A stretch of 64,000 nucleotides of DNA from Gammaproteobacteria bacterium (lineage in GTDB: Bacteria; Pseudomonadota; Gammaproteobacteria; Eutrophobiales; Eutrophobiaceae): the NCBI GenBank assembly GCA_015661095.1, contig JACVQI010000001.1:11185-75184 (forward strand), given 5' to 3'. The stretch's first letter is position 1. Each line of letters starts with the position of its first letter. The notes beneath the pieces are model-generated. The model made no database searches. It was not told the origin of the DNA and saw nothing but the letters and a program-made list of their open reading frames with translations. The translations under genes were made by a program, and so were the position numbers. Shown piece after piece: positions 48,620-58,614 of this stretch.

Positions 48620-49576
48620 TCATGGCGCCACTGTTTCCCCGATAATCCGCACTTCCGGTTCCAGATCGACTCCAGTTTGTTCCCTCACCCGTTGTTGAAT
48701 TATTTTAATCAAATGTTCTATCTCCCCGGCGCTGGCCCCGCCTTCGTTGATGATGAAGTTTGCGTGTTTTTCGGAAACGCGGGCCTTGCCAACGCTCATT
48801 CCCTTCAGGTCACAGACATCGATCAAACGTCCGGCGTAATCACCTGCTGGATTGCGGAATACCGAACCACAGCTGAATTGACCGGTCGGCTGGGATACCG
48901 ACCGTTTAGCCAGTAATTCCCGCAGGCGGATAGAAGCGGTTTTGTTGGAATCCGGCGGCAGTTGAAACTCCGCGGACATAAACCATTCATCATCGGACAG
49001 ATTCACAAAACGGTAACTTACTTCGAATTCATCGCGGGCTCTGGTACGTATCGTCCCGTTACGGCTGATCGTGGTAGCACACTTAACGTAGTCCCAGGTC
49101 TCACCGCCGAAAGCGCCGGCATTCATGGCCAGGGCGCCGCCGATGGTACCCGGGATACCGGCCAGGAATTCAATTCCCCTTAATCCCGCCTGCACTGCAT
49201 GGCGCGCGAATTTATTACAGCTGGTGCCAGCCCCAACCTTAATGACGTTAGTGCCGCTCATAAAAATTTCATCCAGCACGCCGGAAACAGCGATTACTGT
49301 GCCCCTGTAGCCGCCATCACGTACCAGTAAATTACTGCCCAAACCCATCCAGATCAGGGCTTCATCATGCTGACATTGCGATAAATACTGTGACAGATCA
49401 GCCAGATCAGCAGGTATATAAAATCTATCAGCGCAACCGCCGGCACGCCAGGAGGTGTGTTTGGACATCGGCTCCTGCAACTTCACGACACCACGCAAGG
49501 TTGCTTCGTCTGTTCGTTCCGCCATAGCCACCGGGCTCAGTTTGATTTCATCATGTAAATATCCTGCCGTTAACAC
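48620..49576 (-). CDS. murB: UDP-N-acetylenolpyruvoylglucosamine reductase
   Basis: About 318 residues from a GTG at 49576 with GAGG five bases upstream; other starts are a GTG at 49582 or the ATG at 49525. FAD-binding segments MGLGSNLLVRDGG and EFLAGIPGTIGGALAMNAGA are present, with SCGSVFRNP of the substrate site. It completes UDP-MurNAc. It sits directly after murC and before ftsQ. Confidence 0.94.
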   Translation of the reverse strand: MLTAGYLHDEIKLSPVAMAERTDEATLRGVVKLQEPMSKHTSWRAGGCADRFYIPADLADLSQYLSQCQHDEALIWMGLGSNLLVRDGGYRGTVIAVSGVLDEIFMSGTNVIKVGAGTSCNKFARHAVQAGLRGIEFLAGIPGTIGGALAMNAGAFGGETWDYVKCATTISRNGTIRTRARDEFEVSYRFVNLSDDEWFMSAEFQLPPDSNKTASIRLRELLAKRSVSQPTGQFSCGSVFRNPAGDYAGRLIDVCDLKGMSVGKARVSEKHANFIINEGGASAGEIEHLIKIIQQRVREQTGVDLEPEVRIIGETVAP

Positions 49577-49583
49577 ATACACC

Positions 49584-51005
49584 TCAATGGACAGTCGATC
49601 CGTATTGATTCAGCAAGTTACCACCGAGTGAACCAATACTGCCCGCGCCGAGGATTAATAAAATATCCTGGTCTCGCACTAATTCTGGAATCACCACATG
49701 GACATCGGCGAGATTTTCTCTATACAGGGGAGTGATTTTGCCTTGCGCCTGGATAGCCTGCGCCAGCACGGCGCCGGTCACACCTGCGATTGGAACCTCT
49801 CCCGCGGCGTAAATACCCAGCAGAATCAACACATCTACAGTCGCCAGGATCGCGGCGAATTCCGCGAATAAATCCCGGGTGCGTGTATACCGATGGGGCT
49901 GGAAAATCACTACCAGGCGTCTACCGGGCCAGCCAGATTTTACCGCCGCCAGTGTTGCGGCAATCTCGGCCGGATGATGGGCATAGTCATCGATCAACAG
50001 CACGGATTTATGATTGATACGGATCTCGCCCAGGATCTGGCAGCGCCTGCCGATACCCTGAAAATTCGCCAAGGCCCTAGTCATAACCCCCCGGTCGATA
50101 CCGAGTTCCGTGGCAACCGCCAACGCGGCCAGTGCATTGAGTACATTATGTTTACCCGGCAGATTCAGTTTTACTTCAAAACTCTGATCCGGCTCGCCAT
50201 GGCATACTTCAAACACCGTCGTGCTTTTATCGTAGCGTATATTACGGGCAGTGAAGTCCGCCGTGTTATCGATTCCATAAGTGATAAAGGAATTGGCAAT
50301 CTTCTCTATAACCTCCCTGGAGCCGGCATTGTCGACACAGACAACAGCCAGACCGTAGAATGGCAGGCGATTCAGAAACTCCACGAAATTGCGCTTCAGC
50401 AGCGCGAAGTCACCAGCATAATTTTCAAGGTGTTCCGGATCGATATTGGTCAACACTGCAATGACGGGCTGCAGATGATGAAACGATGCGTCACTCTCGT
50501 CCGCTTCTGCCACCAGATATTTTCCCGCACCCAGTCTGGCATGAGAACCGGCGCTGTTGAGCAACCCGCCGATGACATAGGTCGGATCGAATCCGCCTTC
50601 AGCCAGCAGACTGGCGATAAGGCTGGTGGTCGTGGTCTTGCCGTGCGTACCGGCAACCGCGATACCTGACTGGAAACGCATCAGTTCCGCCAGCATTTGT
50701 GCGCGGCGGATCACGGGTATGCGTTTTTGCCGCGCGGATTGTAATTCCGGATTATCGGCAGCAACGGCGCTAGAATAGACCACCACGTCACTGCCATTAA
50801 TATGACTGGCGCTATGTCCCAGGCTGACCTTGAGACCAAGTTCCCGCAAGTGTTTCGTGGTGCGACTTTCGTTCTGATCCGTGCCCGACACTATATAACC
50901 CAGATTGTGCAGCACTTCAGCGATACCACTCATGCCCGCGCCACCGATGCCGACGAAATGGATATGCCGTACCCGACCCATAGTATGACCATTCCGATCA
51001 GGCAT
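49584..51005 (-). CDS. murC: UDP-N-acetylmuramate-L-alanine ligase
   Basis: 473 residues from the ATG at 51005, which overlaps the murG stop as ATGCCTGA and has GGGGAG just upstream; the open frame reaches 51032. Rossmann start HFVGIGGAGMSGIAEVL, ATP loop GTHGKTTTTSL and DDYAHHPAEI. Adds L-alanine to UDP-MurNAc. Part of the continuous dcw transcript. Confidence 0.95.
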   Translation of the reverse strand: MPDRNGHTMGRVRHIHFVGIGGAGMSGIAEVLHNLGYIVSGTDQNESRTTKHLRELGLKVSLGHSASHINGSDVVVYSSAVAADNPELQSARQKRIPVIRRAQMLAELMRFQSGIAVAGTHGKTTTTSLIASLLAEGGFDPTYVIGGLLNSAGSHARLGAGKYLVAEADESDASFHHLQPVIAVLTNIDPEHLENYAGDFALLKRNFVEFLNRLPFYGLAVVCVDNAGSREVIEKIANSFITYGIDNTADFTARNIRYDKSTTVFEVCHGEPDQSFEVKLNLPGKHNVLNALAALAVATELGIDRGVMTRALANFQGIGRRCQILGEIRINHKSVLLIDDYAHHPAEIAATLAAVKSGWPGRRLVVIFQPHRYTRTRDLFAEFAAILATVDVLILLGIYAAGEVPIAGVTGAVLAQAIQAQGKITPLYRENLADVHVVIPELVRDQDILLILGAGSIGSLGGNLLNQYGSTVH

Positions 51006-52089
51006 ACGCTCCCCCCATGCAGATGTCCCCAACGGTCCGAGTCGCGTCCGGTTTGGCCAACTGCCTCGCCGATTTGGCCATCTGTATCAGTTTGTCCCTG
51101 GCAAGGCTGTAATCACTCAGCACGGCCACCAGTTTTTGCGCTTCGAGTTCCGCTTCCGAGAACAACAGCGCTCCGCCCTGTTCACTCAAAAACCTGGCAT
51201 TGGTTGTCTGGTGATCATCAACAGCATACGGAAATGGCACCAGAATGGAGGCGATACCCACCGCGCATAGTTCCGCTATCGTCAAGGCCCCGGCCCGACA
51301 CAGGACGATGTCCGCCCAGGTGTATGCCGCTGCCATATCATCAATGTAAGGATCGATGCGAACCTGGCATGAGGTTTTGATCGCAGCATAATTTTCCTTT
51401 GCCCTGGTATAATTGCACTCCCCGGTTTGATGCCAGATCTCAATCTGGACATTTGCATCCAGGCAGGTGAGCGCCGCGGGCAGCAGGTCGTTAAAAAACC
51501 TGGCGCCCTGACTGCCGCCGATAACCAGCAAATGCAGAGGACCGGTCACCCGGTCACGCAGCCTTTGTTCCGGATCGGGCAATGCCTGCAAATCGGCGCG
51601 GACAGGATTTCCCGTTGTATGAACGTGTGTACTCGCCGTAAATGTCCCGGGGAAACCCTCCATCACCGCATCAGCCAGTGGCGCGAGCAGGCGGTTAGTG
51701 AGTCCCAATATCGAATTTTGCTCATGAATATAGAGTGGTATTCCCGACAGCCAGGCGGCAATACCACCCGGTCCGCTAACGAAACCACCCATTCCCAGAA
51801 CTGCATCCGGTTTCATGCGCCTGATGATAAATAAGGCGTTAATCACCGCTGCCAGGATCATTAACGGGGCCTTAAACCATTTCCAGATCCCTTTGCCGCG
51901 CAGACCGCTGATGCCAATGGTGAGCAATTGATAGCCTCGCGCCGAGACCAACCTGGATTCAATCCCGTGGCTGGTACCCAGCCAGACAACAGTTACCGCG
52001 TGCTGTCTCAGATAGTCTGCGACCGCCAAAGCCGGGTAAACATGACCACCTGTACCACCTGCCATGATCAATACCGATTTATGCGGCAT
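50998..52089 (-). CDS. murG: N-acetylglucosaminyltransferase MurG
   Basis: 363 residues. GT-B fold with the G loop GGTGGHVYPALAVA, HEQNSILGLTNRLLA, GGSQGARFFNDLLP and CRAGALTIAELCAVG for donor binding. It turns lipid I into lipid II at the inner membrane. Overlaps ftsW by eleven bases. Confidence 0.97.
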   Translation of the reverse strand: MPHKSVLIMAGGTGGHVYPALAVADYLRQHAVTVVWLGTSHGIESRLVSARGYQLLTIGISGLRGKGIWKWFKAPLMILAAVINALFIIRRMKPDAVLGMGGFVSGPGGIAAWLSGIPLYIHEQNSILGLTNRLLAPLADAVMEGFPGTFTASTHVHTTGNPVRADLQALPDPEQRLRDRVTGPLHLLVIGGSQGARFFNDLLPAALTCLDANVQIEIWHQTGECNYTRAKENYAAIKTSCQVRIDPYIDDMAAAYTWADIVLCRAGALTIAELCAVGIASILVPFPYAVDDHQTTNARFLSEQGGALLFSEAELEAQKLVAVLSDYSLARDKLIQMAKSARQLAKPDATRTVGDICMGGAYA

Positions 52090-53275
52090 AGGTGTTCACC
52101 ACCTCCGGCAGTCTGGCAGTGCCGGTGAAATGATTTTCGTATTCAATTCGTAACAACAATCCGATGAGTATGCAGTTACTGATCACACTATTACCACCAT
52201 AACTCACAAACGGCAGCGTCAACCCCTTGGTCGGTAACAACCCCATGTTGACCCCCATATTGATGAAGGCTTGCATGCCTATCATCAGGCCTATGCCATA
52301 AGCCAAATAGGCAGCGAACTTTTTATCCAGCTCTTCGGCCACCTGGGCGATGACAAATGATCGCCAGACGATAAAAAAGAACAGGAGAATAACGGTTACA
52401 CTCCCGAGCAAACCGAGTTCTTCCGCCAGCACGGCGAAAATGAAATCCGTATGCGCCTCCGGTAAATAAAACAGTTTCTGCACACTGCTGCCCAAACCAA
52501 CGCCGAGCCACTCTCCGCGACCGAAGGCTACCAGTGCCTGTATCAATTGGAAGCCGGTATTATCGGGATCTGACCATGGATCCATGAAACTGACCAGGCG
52601 TTGCAGCCGGTAAGCGGAACCTAATGCCAGGGTGACCAGCGCCATGCCCGCGACCATGACCCAGGCGACAAACCGGCTTAACGGTACCCCGCCTACGAAC
52701 AGCATGCCTAATGCTGCTGCAAAATAAACCACTGCCGTCCCGAAGTCTGGTTCAAGCAACAGTAACGCGGCCAGTGTCGTAACAACACTGACGGGGACGA
52801 TGAATCCGGCCAGACTCTGGCGGAGTTTTTCACCATGGCGCAGCAGATAACCGGCCAGATAAATTATCATGATGATCCGGACCAGCTCGGAGCTTTGCAG
52901 GCTGTAGGAACCCAGTTTGACCCAGCGCATACTACCGTTAACTTCTTTCCCGACACCAGGAATCAGAACCAGAACCAGCAACAATATCCCCAACAACAAT
53001 AGATACATGTTCAGTCGCTGCCAGACTATCAGCGGGATCCTGATAGTCACCAGGGCGCACACCAGACCGATGCTGACCGCGACTAATTGGCGCCAGAAAA
53101 AAAACAGTTGTTCGCCATGAGCCTTTTCCGCGACTGAGATCGATGAAGATGACACCAGCACCAGTCCAAGGCCGATTAAAAATAAAATGACAGTGATTAG
53201 CCAGGTGTCATAGTACACAGGCTGCTTCCGGATCCGGGAGGCCTGGTTATAGCCGAAGGCGGGATGCCGGGTCAT
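52079..53275 (-). CDS. ftsW: peptidoglycan polymerase FtsW
   Basis: 398 residues, about ten membrane helices. SEDS family signatures: KLGSYSLQSSELVRI, QPDFGT-like LEPDFGTAVVYF and FVSYGGNSVI. It polymerises septal glycan with FtsI. Its start abuts the murD stop. Confidence 0.96.
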   Translation of the reverse strand: MTRHPAFGYNQASRIRKQPVYYDTWLITVILFLIGLGLVLVSSSSISVAEKAHGEQLFFFWRQLVAVSIGLVCALVTIRIPLIVWQRLNMYLLLLGILLLVLVLIPGVGKEVNGSMRWVKLGSYSLQSSELVRIIMIIYLAGYLLRHGEKLRQSLAGFIVPVSVVTTLAALLLLEPDFGTAVVYFAAALGMLFVGGVPLSRFVAWVMVAGMALVTLALGSAYRLQRLVSFMDPWSDPDNTGFQLIQALVAFGRGEWLGVGLGSSVQKLFYLPEAHTDFIFAVLAEELGLLGSVTVILLFFFIVWRSFVIAQVAEELDKKFAAYLAYGIGLMIGMQAFINMGVNMGLLPTKGLTLPFVSYGGNSVISNCILIGLLLRIEYENHFTGTARLPEVVNTYAA

Positions 53276-54654
53276 TATGCCTGTTCAATCCTCGCGACAG
53301 CTTGCGCGAATACAGCACCACGATGCTGGTAATCGCTGAACATATCGAGACTGGCGCAGGCCGGCGATAACAACACAATGTCTTGCGGCCGGGATTGCTC
53401 ATGGGCAAGTCTGACCGCGGCATCCATATCCAGGGCGAAATACACAGCCGTAACCTTACCCAGGACAGCAGCCAGCCGTTGTGCATCCCGACCGATAAGT
53501 ATGGCAGCTCGGACCCGGCCCACGACGGCAGACGCCAATGGCGCGAAATCAGCGCCCTTGCCGTCGCCGCCGGCGATCAGGATCAGATTATTATCGCCGG
53601 CCAGCCCTTCGATGGCGGCGCAACTGGCACCGACGTTGGTCCCTTTCGAGTCGTTATACCAGTCCACACCGTTGATCCGTTGCAGCCACTGACACCGGTG
53701 CGGCAAACCCACAAAATCGCGCAAACCGGCCAGCATGCCCGGCATGGGTAATCCGATCGCGGTACCCAATGACAAAGCCGCCAGGGTGTTGGCGATATTG
53801 TGCCGGCCTTGTATCGGAATATCCTTGACCGGACAAATTACATCATCACCCCAAGCGATAACCTCCTGACCCGCCAGCTTACGGACGCCGTAGGTATTTT
53901 TGTCCGGTTCCATCGCAGTGAAGCAAATACTCTTACGGTTTTTTCTGAAGTACGTCCCCACCATCTTATCATCGAGGTTAATCACCAGCGTGCCGCTGCC
54001 GTCATAGATCCGGAACTTGGCGATGGCATATTCCTGCAGGTTGGCATAGCGATCCATATGGTCTTCACTGATATTCAGCACCACAGCCGCGGCTGCATCC
54101 AGTGAACTGGTGGTCTCGAGCTGGAAACTGGAAAGTTCAAGCACATAAAATTCAGGCTCAGGCCCCTGCAGGAGATCCAGCGCCGGGGTGCCGATGTTGC
54201 CACCCAGTTTTGCTGACCGTCCGGAGGCCTCAATCATCTTGTGGATCAGACTTGCCACCGTGCTTTTTCCGTTCGATCCGGTAACGGCCACGATCGGGCT
54301 GGTCGCATGCCGGCAGAAGATTTCGATATCACCGGCCACCGCTACACCGGCACTAGTGGCCAGGCTGATAGCTGGATCCGAGATCGGGATGCCGGGACTG
54401 ACGATTAATTCCCGGGCCGAGAGCAAAACATTTTGATCAAACTGCCCCAGGTAGACGGGAATCTCGGGAAAACTGTTTTTGGCCATTTCCAATCCAGGCG
54501 GCTGCATACGACTGTCCATCAGCGCCAGTGCCATATTACGACCGGAAAAAAATCTGGCGCAGGAGATCCCGGTCTTGCCAAGACCAAGTATCACCAGGTC
54601 AAATTTTTTCTCTACATTCGTCATACGTGTAAAATGGTTAATCGCCAGACTCAT
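53275..54654 (-). CDS. murD: UDP-MurNAc-L-alanine:D-glutamate ligase
   Basis: 459 residues; the ATG at 54624 (MTNVEKKFDLVILGLG) is another possible start. ATP loop GSNGKSTVASLI, NISEDHMDRY, and YNDSKGTNVGAS. Adds D-glutamate. Five bases after mraY. Confidence 0.96.
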   Translation of the reverse strand: MSLAINHFTRMTNVEKKFDLVILGLGKTGISCARFFSGRNMALALMDSRMQPPGLEMAKNSFPEIPVYLGQFDQNVLLSARELIVSPGIPISDPAISLATSAGVAVAGDIEIFCRHATSPIVAVTGSNGKSTVASLIHKMIEASGRSAKLGGNIGTPALDLLQGPEPEFYVLELSSFQLETTSSLDAAAAVVLNISEDHMDRYANLQEYAIAKFRIYDGSGTLVINLDDKMVGTYFRKNRKSICFTAMEPDKNTYGVRKLAGQEVIAWGDDVICPVKDIPIQGRHNIANTLAALSLGTAIGLPMPGMLAGLRDFVGLPHRCQWLQRINGVDWYNDSKGTNVGASCAAIEGLAGDNNLILIAGGDGKGADFAPLASAVVGRVRAAILIGRDAQRLAAVLGKVTAVYFALDMDAAVRLAHEQSRPQDIVLLSPACASLDMFSDYQHRGAVFAQAVARIEQA

Positions 54655-54659
54655 GGTTA

Positions 54660-55742
54660 TTAACGAATCTTCAGGCTCGACAAGCCGATCAAAACGAGAA
54701 TAAAGGTAATAATCCAGAAACGGACAATCACCCTGGGTTCCGGCCAGCCTTTCAATTCGTAATGGTGATGTAATGGCGCCATATGGAAAATCCTGCGCCC
54801 GGTCAGTTTGAATGAGCCCACCTGCAGTATCACCGAAACGGTTTCCATGACGAATACACCGCCCATGATGAACAACACCAACTCCTGTCTGACCACGACC
54901 GCAACCACACCGATGGCCGCCCCCAGCGCCAGGGCACCGATGTCGCCCATGAATACCTGGGCAGGGTAGGTGTTAAACCATAAAAATCCCAATCCGGAAC
55001 CGACTATCGCCGCGCAAAACACACTGACTTCACCAACTCCCGGTATATAGGGAATGCCGAGATATTGTGCATAATCTATACGACCTGTGACATAGGCAAA
55101 AATCGCCAATGCCCCGGCCACCATGACTGTCGGTAATATGGCTAAACCATCCAGCCCATCGGTCAGATTCACGCCGTTGCTGGAGCCGACGATGACAAAA
55201 TAGGTCAACACGATAAAAAACCAGCCCAGATCAAAACTGAATGATTTTATGAACGGTAGTATCAAATGAGTTTCGGTCGCAACACCCGCGGTAACATATA
55301 AATAGACCGCAGCTGCGATTCCGGCCACGGATTGCCAGAAATATTTCCATCTTGGCGCTAAACCAGAGGGATCGCGTTTGACCACCTTGCGATAATCATC
55401 AACCCATCCGATGACGCCGAATGCCAGGGTGACCAGAAATACCACCCAGATATATCGATTGCTGAGATCCGCCCAGCAGAGGGTGCTGACCGAGATAGAG
55501 ATCAGGATTAACAGGCCGCCCATAGTCGGTGTGCCGGCCTTCTCAATATGTGTCTGTGGGCCGTCACTTCTGATTAACTGGCCTATCTGGTATTTATTCA
55601 GGGAGTCAATAAGAAAGGGACCGACGATGAGCGCAATGAATAACGAAGTCAGCGCCCCGAGAATACTGCGCATGGTGATGTATTGAAATACATTAAACCC
55701 GGAATCAAACCGCACCAGATATTGAGTAAACCAAAACAACAT
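54660..55742 (-). CDS. mraY: phospho-MurNAc-pentapeptide transferase MraY
   Basis: 360 residues, about ten helices. [32 protein letters not shown] and the HHHYELKGW loop are all present. It makes lipid I from UDP-MurNAc-pentapeptide and undecaprenyl phosphate. Its ATG overlaps the murF stop by one base. Confidence 0.98.
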   Translation of the reverse strand: MLFWFTQYLVRFDSGFNVFQYITMRSILGALTSLFIALIVGPFLIDSLNKYQIGQLIRSDGPQTHIEKAGTPTMGGLLILISISVSTLCWADLSNRYIWVVFLVTLAFGVIGWVDDYRKVVKRDPSGLAPRWKYFWQSVAGIAAAVYLYVTAGVATETHLILPFIKSFSFDLGWFFIVLTYFVIVGSSNGVNLTDGLDGLAILPTVMVAGALAIFAYVTGRIDYAQYLGIPYIPGVGEVSVFCAAIVGSGLGFLWFNTYPAQVFMGDIGALALGAAIGVVAVVVRQELVLFIMGGVFVMETVSVILQVGSFKLTGRRIFHMAPLHHHYELKGWPEPRVIVRFWIITFILVLIGLSSLKIR

Positions 55743-57097
55743 CAGCGATGCTCCTCAACCAGGGCTTTGACAATATTTTCCATCGCCATTGCCCTGGATC
55801 CCTTGATCAACACTGTCACATCCTCAGCAAGTTCCTGGCGCAGGGATTTAATCAGTGATCCGGCATCGGCAAAATGTCGAGCGCCACGGCCAAAGCCGAC
55901 CACGGCCTTACTGCTCAGCCGACCCAGTGCATAAAGTTTTTCGAAGCCGAGCTCCCGGGCTCTTTCGCCCGCTTGCAAGTGCAACTCACCGGCATCTGCA
56001 CCCAATTCACCCATATCTCCCAGTACCAGCCAGTGCCTTCCGCCCCGATTGGCCACCAGCGTCAACGCCGCCTCTAACGACACGGGATTGGCGTTATAGG
56101 TGTCATCAAACAGGCAGGCACCGGCAAGGCCCTGTTTCATCTGCAAGCGTCCTTTGCTGGCCTGGGTCTGTTCCAAACCTGCTTTAATGACCTCTGCCGG
56201 TATGTCCAGTGCTAGAGCGCAAGCAGCTGCGGCCAGGGCATTCTGGACGTTATGCCGACCCGGTAGATTCAGCGCGACTTCAATAGCGCCGTTTTCGCTA
56301 ACAATACGGAATTGATGGCAACCATTGCCGGCATCTATATGCACTGCGGTTGCGCTGACATCCGCCTGACTGGTGATACCAAAACTCAGCTGTCGCAAAC
56401 CCCTGCTCTGCTCGCGCCAGAATTGTGCATAGTGATCGTCCGCGTTGATGATGACAACGCCGCTACCGGAAAGCCCCGTGTATATTTCAGCCTTGGCACT
56501 GGCCACACCCTCAACCGATCCGAAACCTTCCAGATGGGCTGGCGCGCATTGTGTTATCACGGCGATATCGGGCCTGGCGAGTCTGCTCAGATAAGCGATT
56601 TCTCCAGGGTGGTTGGCCCCCATTTCGATAACTGCATATCGGTGTTCGGCGCCGATGTTGAACAGTGTCAAAGGTACGCCGATGTCGTTGTTGAGATTAC
56701 CTACGGTTGCCAGTACGGGTGCCTGCAACGACAGGATACTCGCCAGCATTTCCTTCACCGTGGTCTTGCCATTACTGCCAGTCACGGCAACCAGTTGCAG
56801 GTTAAAACTATTTCTCCATAATCCGGCCAGTTGCCCCATGGCCAGGCGAGCATCATGGACCCGGAGTTGTGGCAGAGACGTATCGATATCCGCCTCTACC
56901 ATGGCCGCGGTGGCGCCACCGTTCCGGGCGCGATCAATAAAATCATGTCCGTCAAAATGCTTTCCACTCAGGGCAATAAACATTTCACCGCCCTTGATAT
57001 TCCGGCTGTCAGTTGAGCAACCGACAAAACGCACATCGGCGCCGATGAGTTTGGCCTGCAGGTCGCGTACGACAGTCGAGAGCAGCATATCAATCAT
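55742..57097 (-). CDS. murF: UDP-MurNAc-tripeptide:D-Ala-D-Ala ligase
   Basis: 451 residues. ATP loop [21 protein letters not shown] and [13 protein letters not shown]. Adds D-Ala-D-Ala, so a D-Ala-D-Ala ligase must be encoded elsewhere since ddl is missing from the cluster. Overlaps murE by four bases. Confidence 0.96.
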   Translation of the reverse strand: MIDMLLSTVVRDLQAKLIGADVRFVGCSTDSRNIKGGEMFIALSGKHFDGHDFIDRARNGGATAAMVEADIDTSLPQLRVHDARLAMGQLAGLWRNSFNLQLVAVTGSNGKTTVKEMLASILSLQAPVLATVGNLNNDIGVPLTLFNIGAEHRYAVIEMGANHPGEIAYLSRLARPDIAVITQCAPAHLEGFGSVEGVASAKAEIYTGLSGSGVVIINADDHYAQFWREQSRGLRQLSFGITSQADVSATAVHIDAGNGCHQFRIVSENGAIEVALNLPGRHNVQNALAAAACALALDIPAEVIKAGLEQTQASKGRLQMKQGLAGACLFDDTYNANPVSLEAALTLVANRGGRHWLVLGDMGELGADAGELHLQAGERARELGFEKLYALGRLSSKAVVGFGRGARHFADAGSLIKSLRQELAEDVTVLIKGSRAMAMENIVKALVEEHR

Positions 57098-58614
57098 GCC
57101 TCGGCACCGAGCAGTTGTCGTACTAACTGCCGATCACTGAAGGGATAACGCTGGCCCGCGATCTCCTGATAGGCTTCATGCCCTTTACCGGCGACCAGAA
57201 TCATATCGTCGGCACCTGCTGACTGAATTGCATCAGTGATAGCCTTGTTTCGATCCAGCTCGACACGCACGCGGCCACGATCGGAAATACCGTTTAAAAT
57301 TTCCGCTATGATCGCCTGTGGATCTTCATGCCGTGGGTTGTCGTTGGTTAATACGACCCTATCCGCATAAGTCTCGGCGATTGCACCCATCTGCGGTCTT
57401 TTCGAGCGGTCCCGGTTGCCGCCGCAACCGAATACACACACCAGTTTACCGGTGGTTTGGCTTTTAACGTACGTCAACGCATGCTGCAACGCATCCGGTG
57501 TGTGGGCATAATCAACGAATACCGTTGGTCGTCCGCTGCTCCCGAATTTTTCCATTCTCCCGGGTACCGGTGACAACTGTGACAAGCGTTCTATCGCTTG
57601 CGGGAAGGGAATGCCCATCACACACAAAGCCGCCAGACTGGCGAGCAGGTTATAGGCGTTGTACCGGCCGCCGATGGCAACCGGTAGTTTTGCCTCACCC
57701 CAGGAACTCTTAATCGCCAGCGTCATTCCCGGATCGTCCTCCTCTATCATGGCCTGCACCATGGATGTATCCGCGGCTACGGTCACGACGGAAAACTGAT
57801 CAACCAGACCATAGCCGGTGACGGGAACCGTCGTGGCGATTTCCCGAAACAACCGTCTGCCGTATGTATCATCGATATTAATGATTGCATGCCGGATTTC
57901 ATGACTGGTGAATAACTGTTTTTTCGCTTCGGCATAGGTATCAATATCACCATGATAATCGAGATGATCAATGGTCAGATTGGTGAAGATGCCGATATTG
58001 AAATCGACTCCGCGGACGCGCCCCTGATCAAGGCCGATGGAAGTCACCTCCATGACGACGGTATCAATTCCTTGCCGGTAAAAATCAGCGAGTGTACTTT
58101 GTACAGTTACCGGATCAGGAGTGGTATTAGGTCCGGCATGGAGTAGCTGATAAGGCCCGTAGCCAAGTGTACCGATAAGCCCGACCTTGTGGCTGGATAT
58201 TTCGGCCAGCGCTTGCGCGATAAAGCAGGAAACAGAGGTCTTGCCATTGGTGCCGGTAACACCGATCACCCGCATTTTGGCGGACGGATGATCATGGAAT
58301 CTGGCCGCGATGATGCCAATTTTAGTGCGTAAATCGCTCACCGTTATTACCGGGACTTCGTTGAAGAACCTCTGCAAACCAGCATCAGCTTCAGCGACGA
58401 TAACACCCGCGCCTGCTTTGACGGCATCCCGCAGGAAATGAACGCCACTGGTTCGCGTGCCGTGACAGGCCAGAAACAAATCGCCGGGCCCGGTCTTACG
58501 GCTGTCCATGCTCAGCCCGTTGACTCTGATTTGACCGCAAGTTGCGCCGTCCGCCAATCCAGCCAAGAGCGTTTCCAGCAAAACCCCGCTTGTTGATTTG
58601 GCTAATACCATCAT
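57094..58614 (-). CDS. murE: UDP-MurNAc-tripeptide synthetase (meso-DAP)
   Basis: 506 residues. ATP loop GTNGKTSVSCF, DYAHTPDALQ and the specificity motif DNPR (TNDNPRHEDP), which marks meso-diaminopimelate use. Overlaps ftsI by four bases. Confidence 0.97.
   Translation of the reverse strand: MMVLAKSTSGVLLETLLAGLADGATCGQIRVNGLSMDSRKTGPGDLFLACHGTRTSGVHFLRDAVKAGAGVIVAEADAGLQRFFNEVPVITVSDLRTKIGIIAARFHDHPSAKMRVIGVTGTNGKTSVSCFIAQALAEISSHKVGLIGTLGYGPYQLLHAGPNTTPDPVTVQSTLADFYRQGIDTVVMEVTSIGLDQGRVRGVDFNIGIFTNLTIDHLDYHGDIDTYAEAKKQLFTSHEIRHAIINIDDTYGRRLFREIATTVPVTGYGLVDQFSVVTVAADTSMVQAMIEEDDPGMTLAIKSSWGEAKLPVAIGGRYNAYNLLASLAALCVMGIPFPQAIERLSQLSPVPGRMEKFGSSGRPTVFVDYAHTPDALQHALTYVKSQTTGKLVCVFGCGGNRDRSKRPQMGAIAETYADRVVLTNDNPRHEDPQAIIAEILNGISDRGRVRVELDRNKAITDAIQSAGADDMILVAGKGHEAYQEIAGQRYPFSDRQLVRQLLGAEA

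Noticed and set aside
49893..50669. 258-codon open frame on the plus strand
   Set aside because: Antisense to murC; no recognisable protein.
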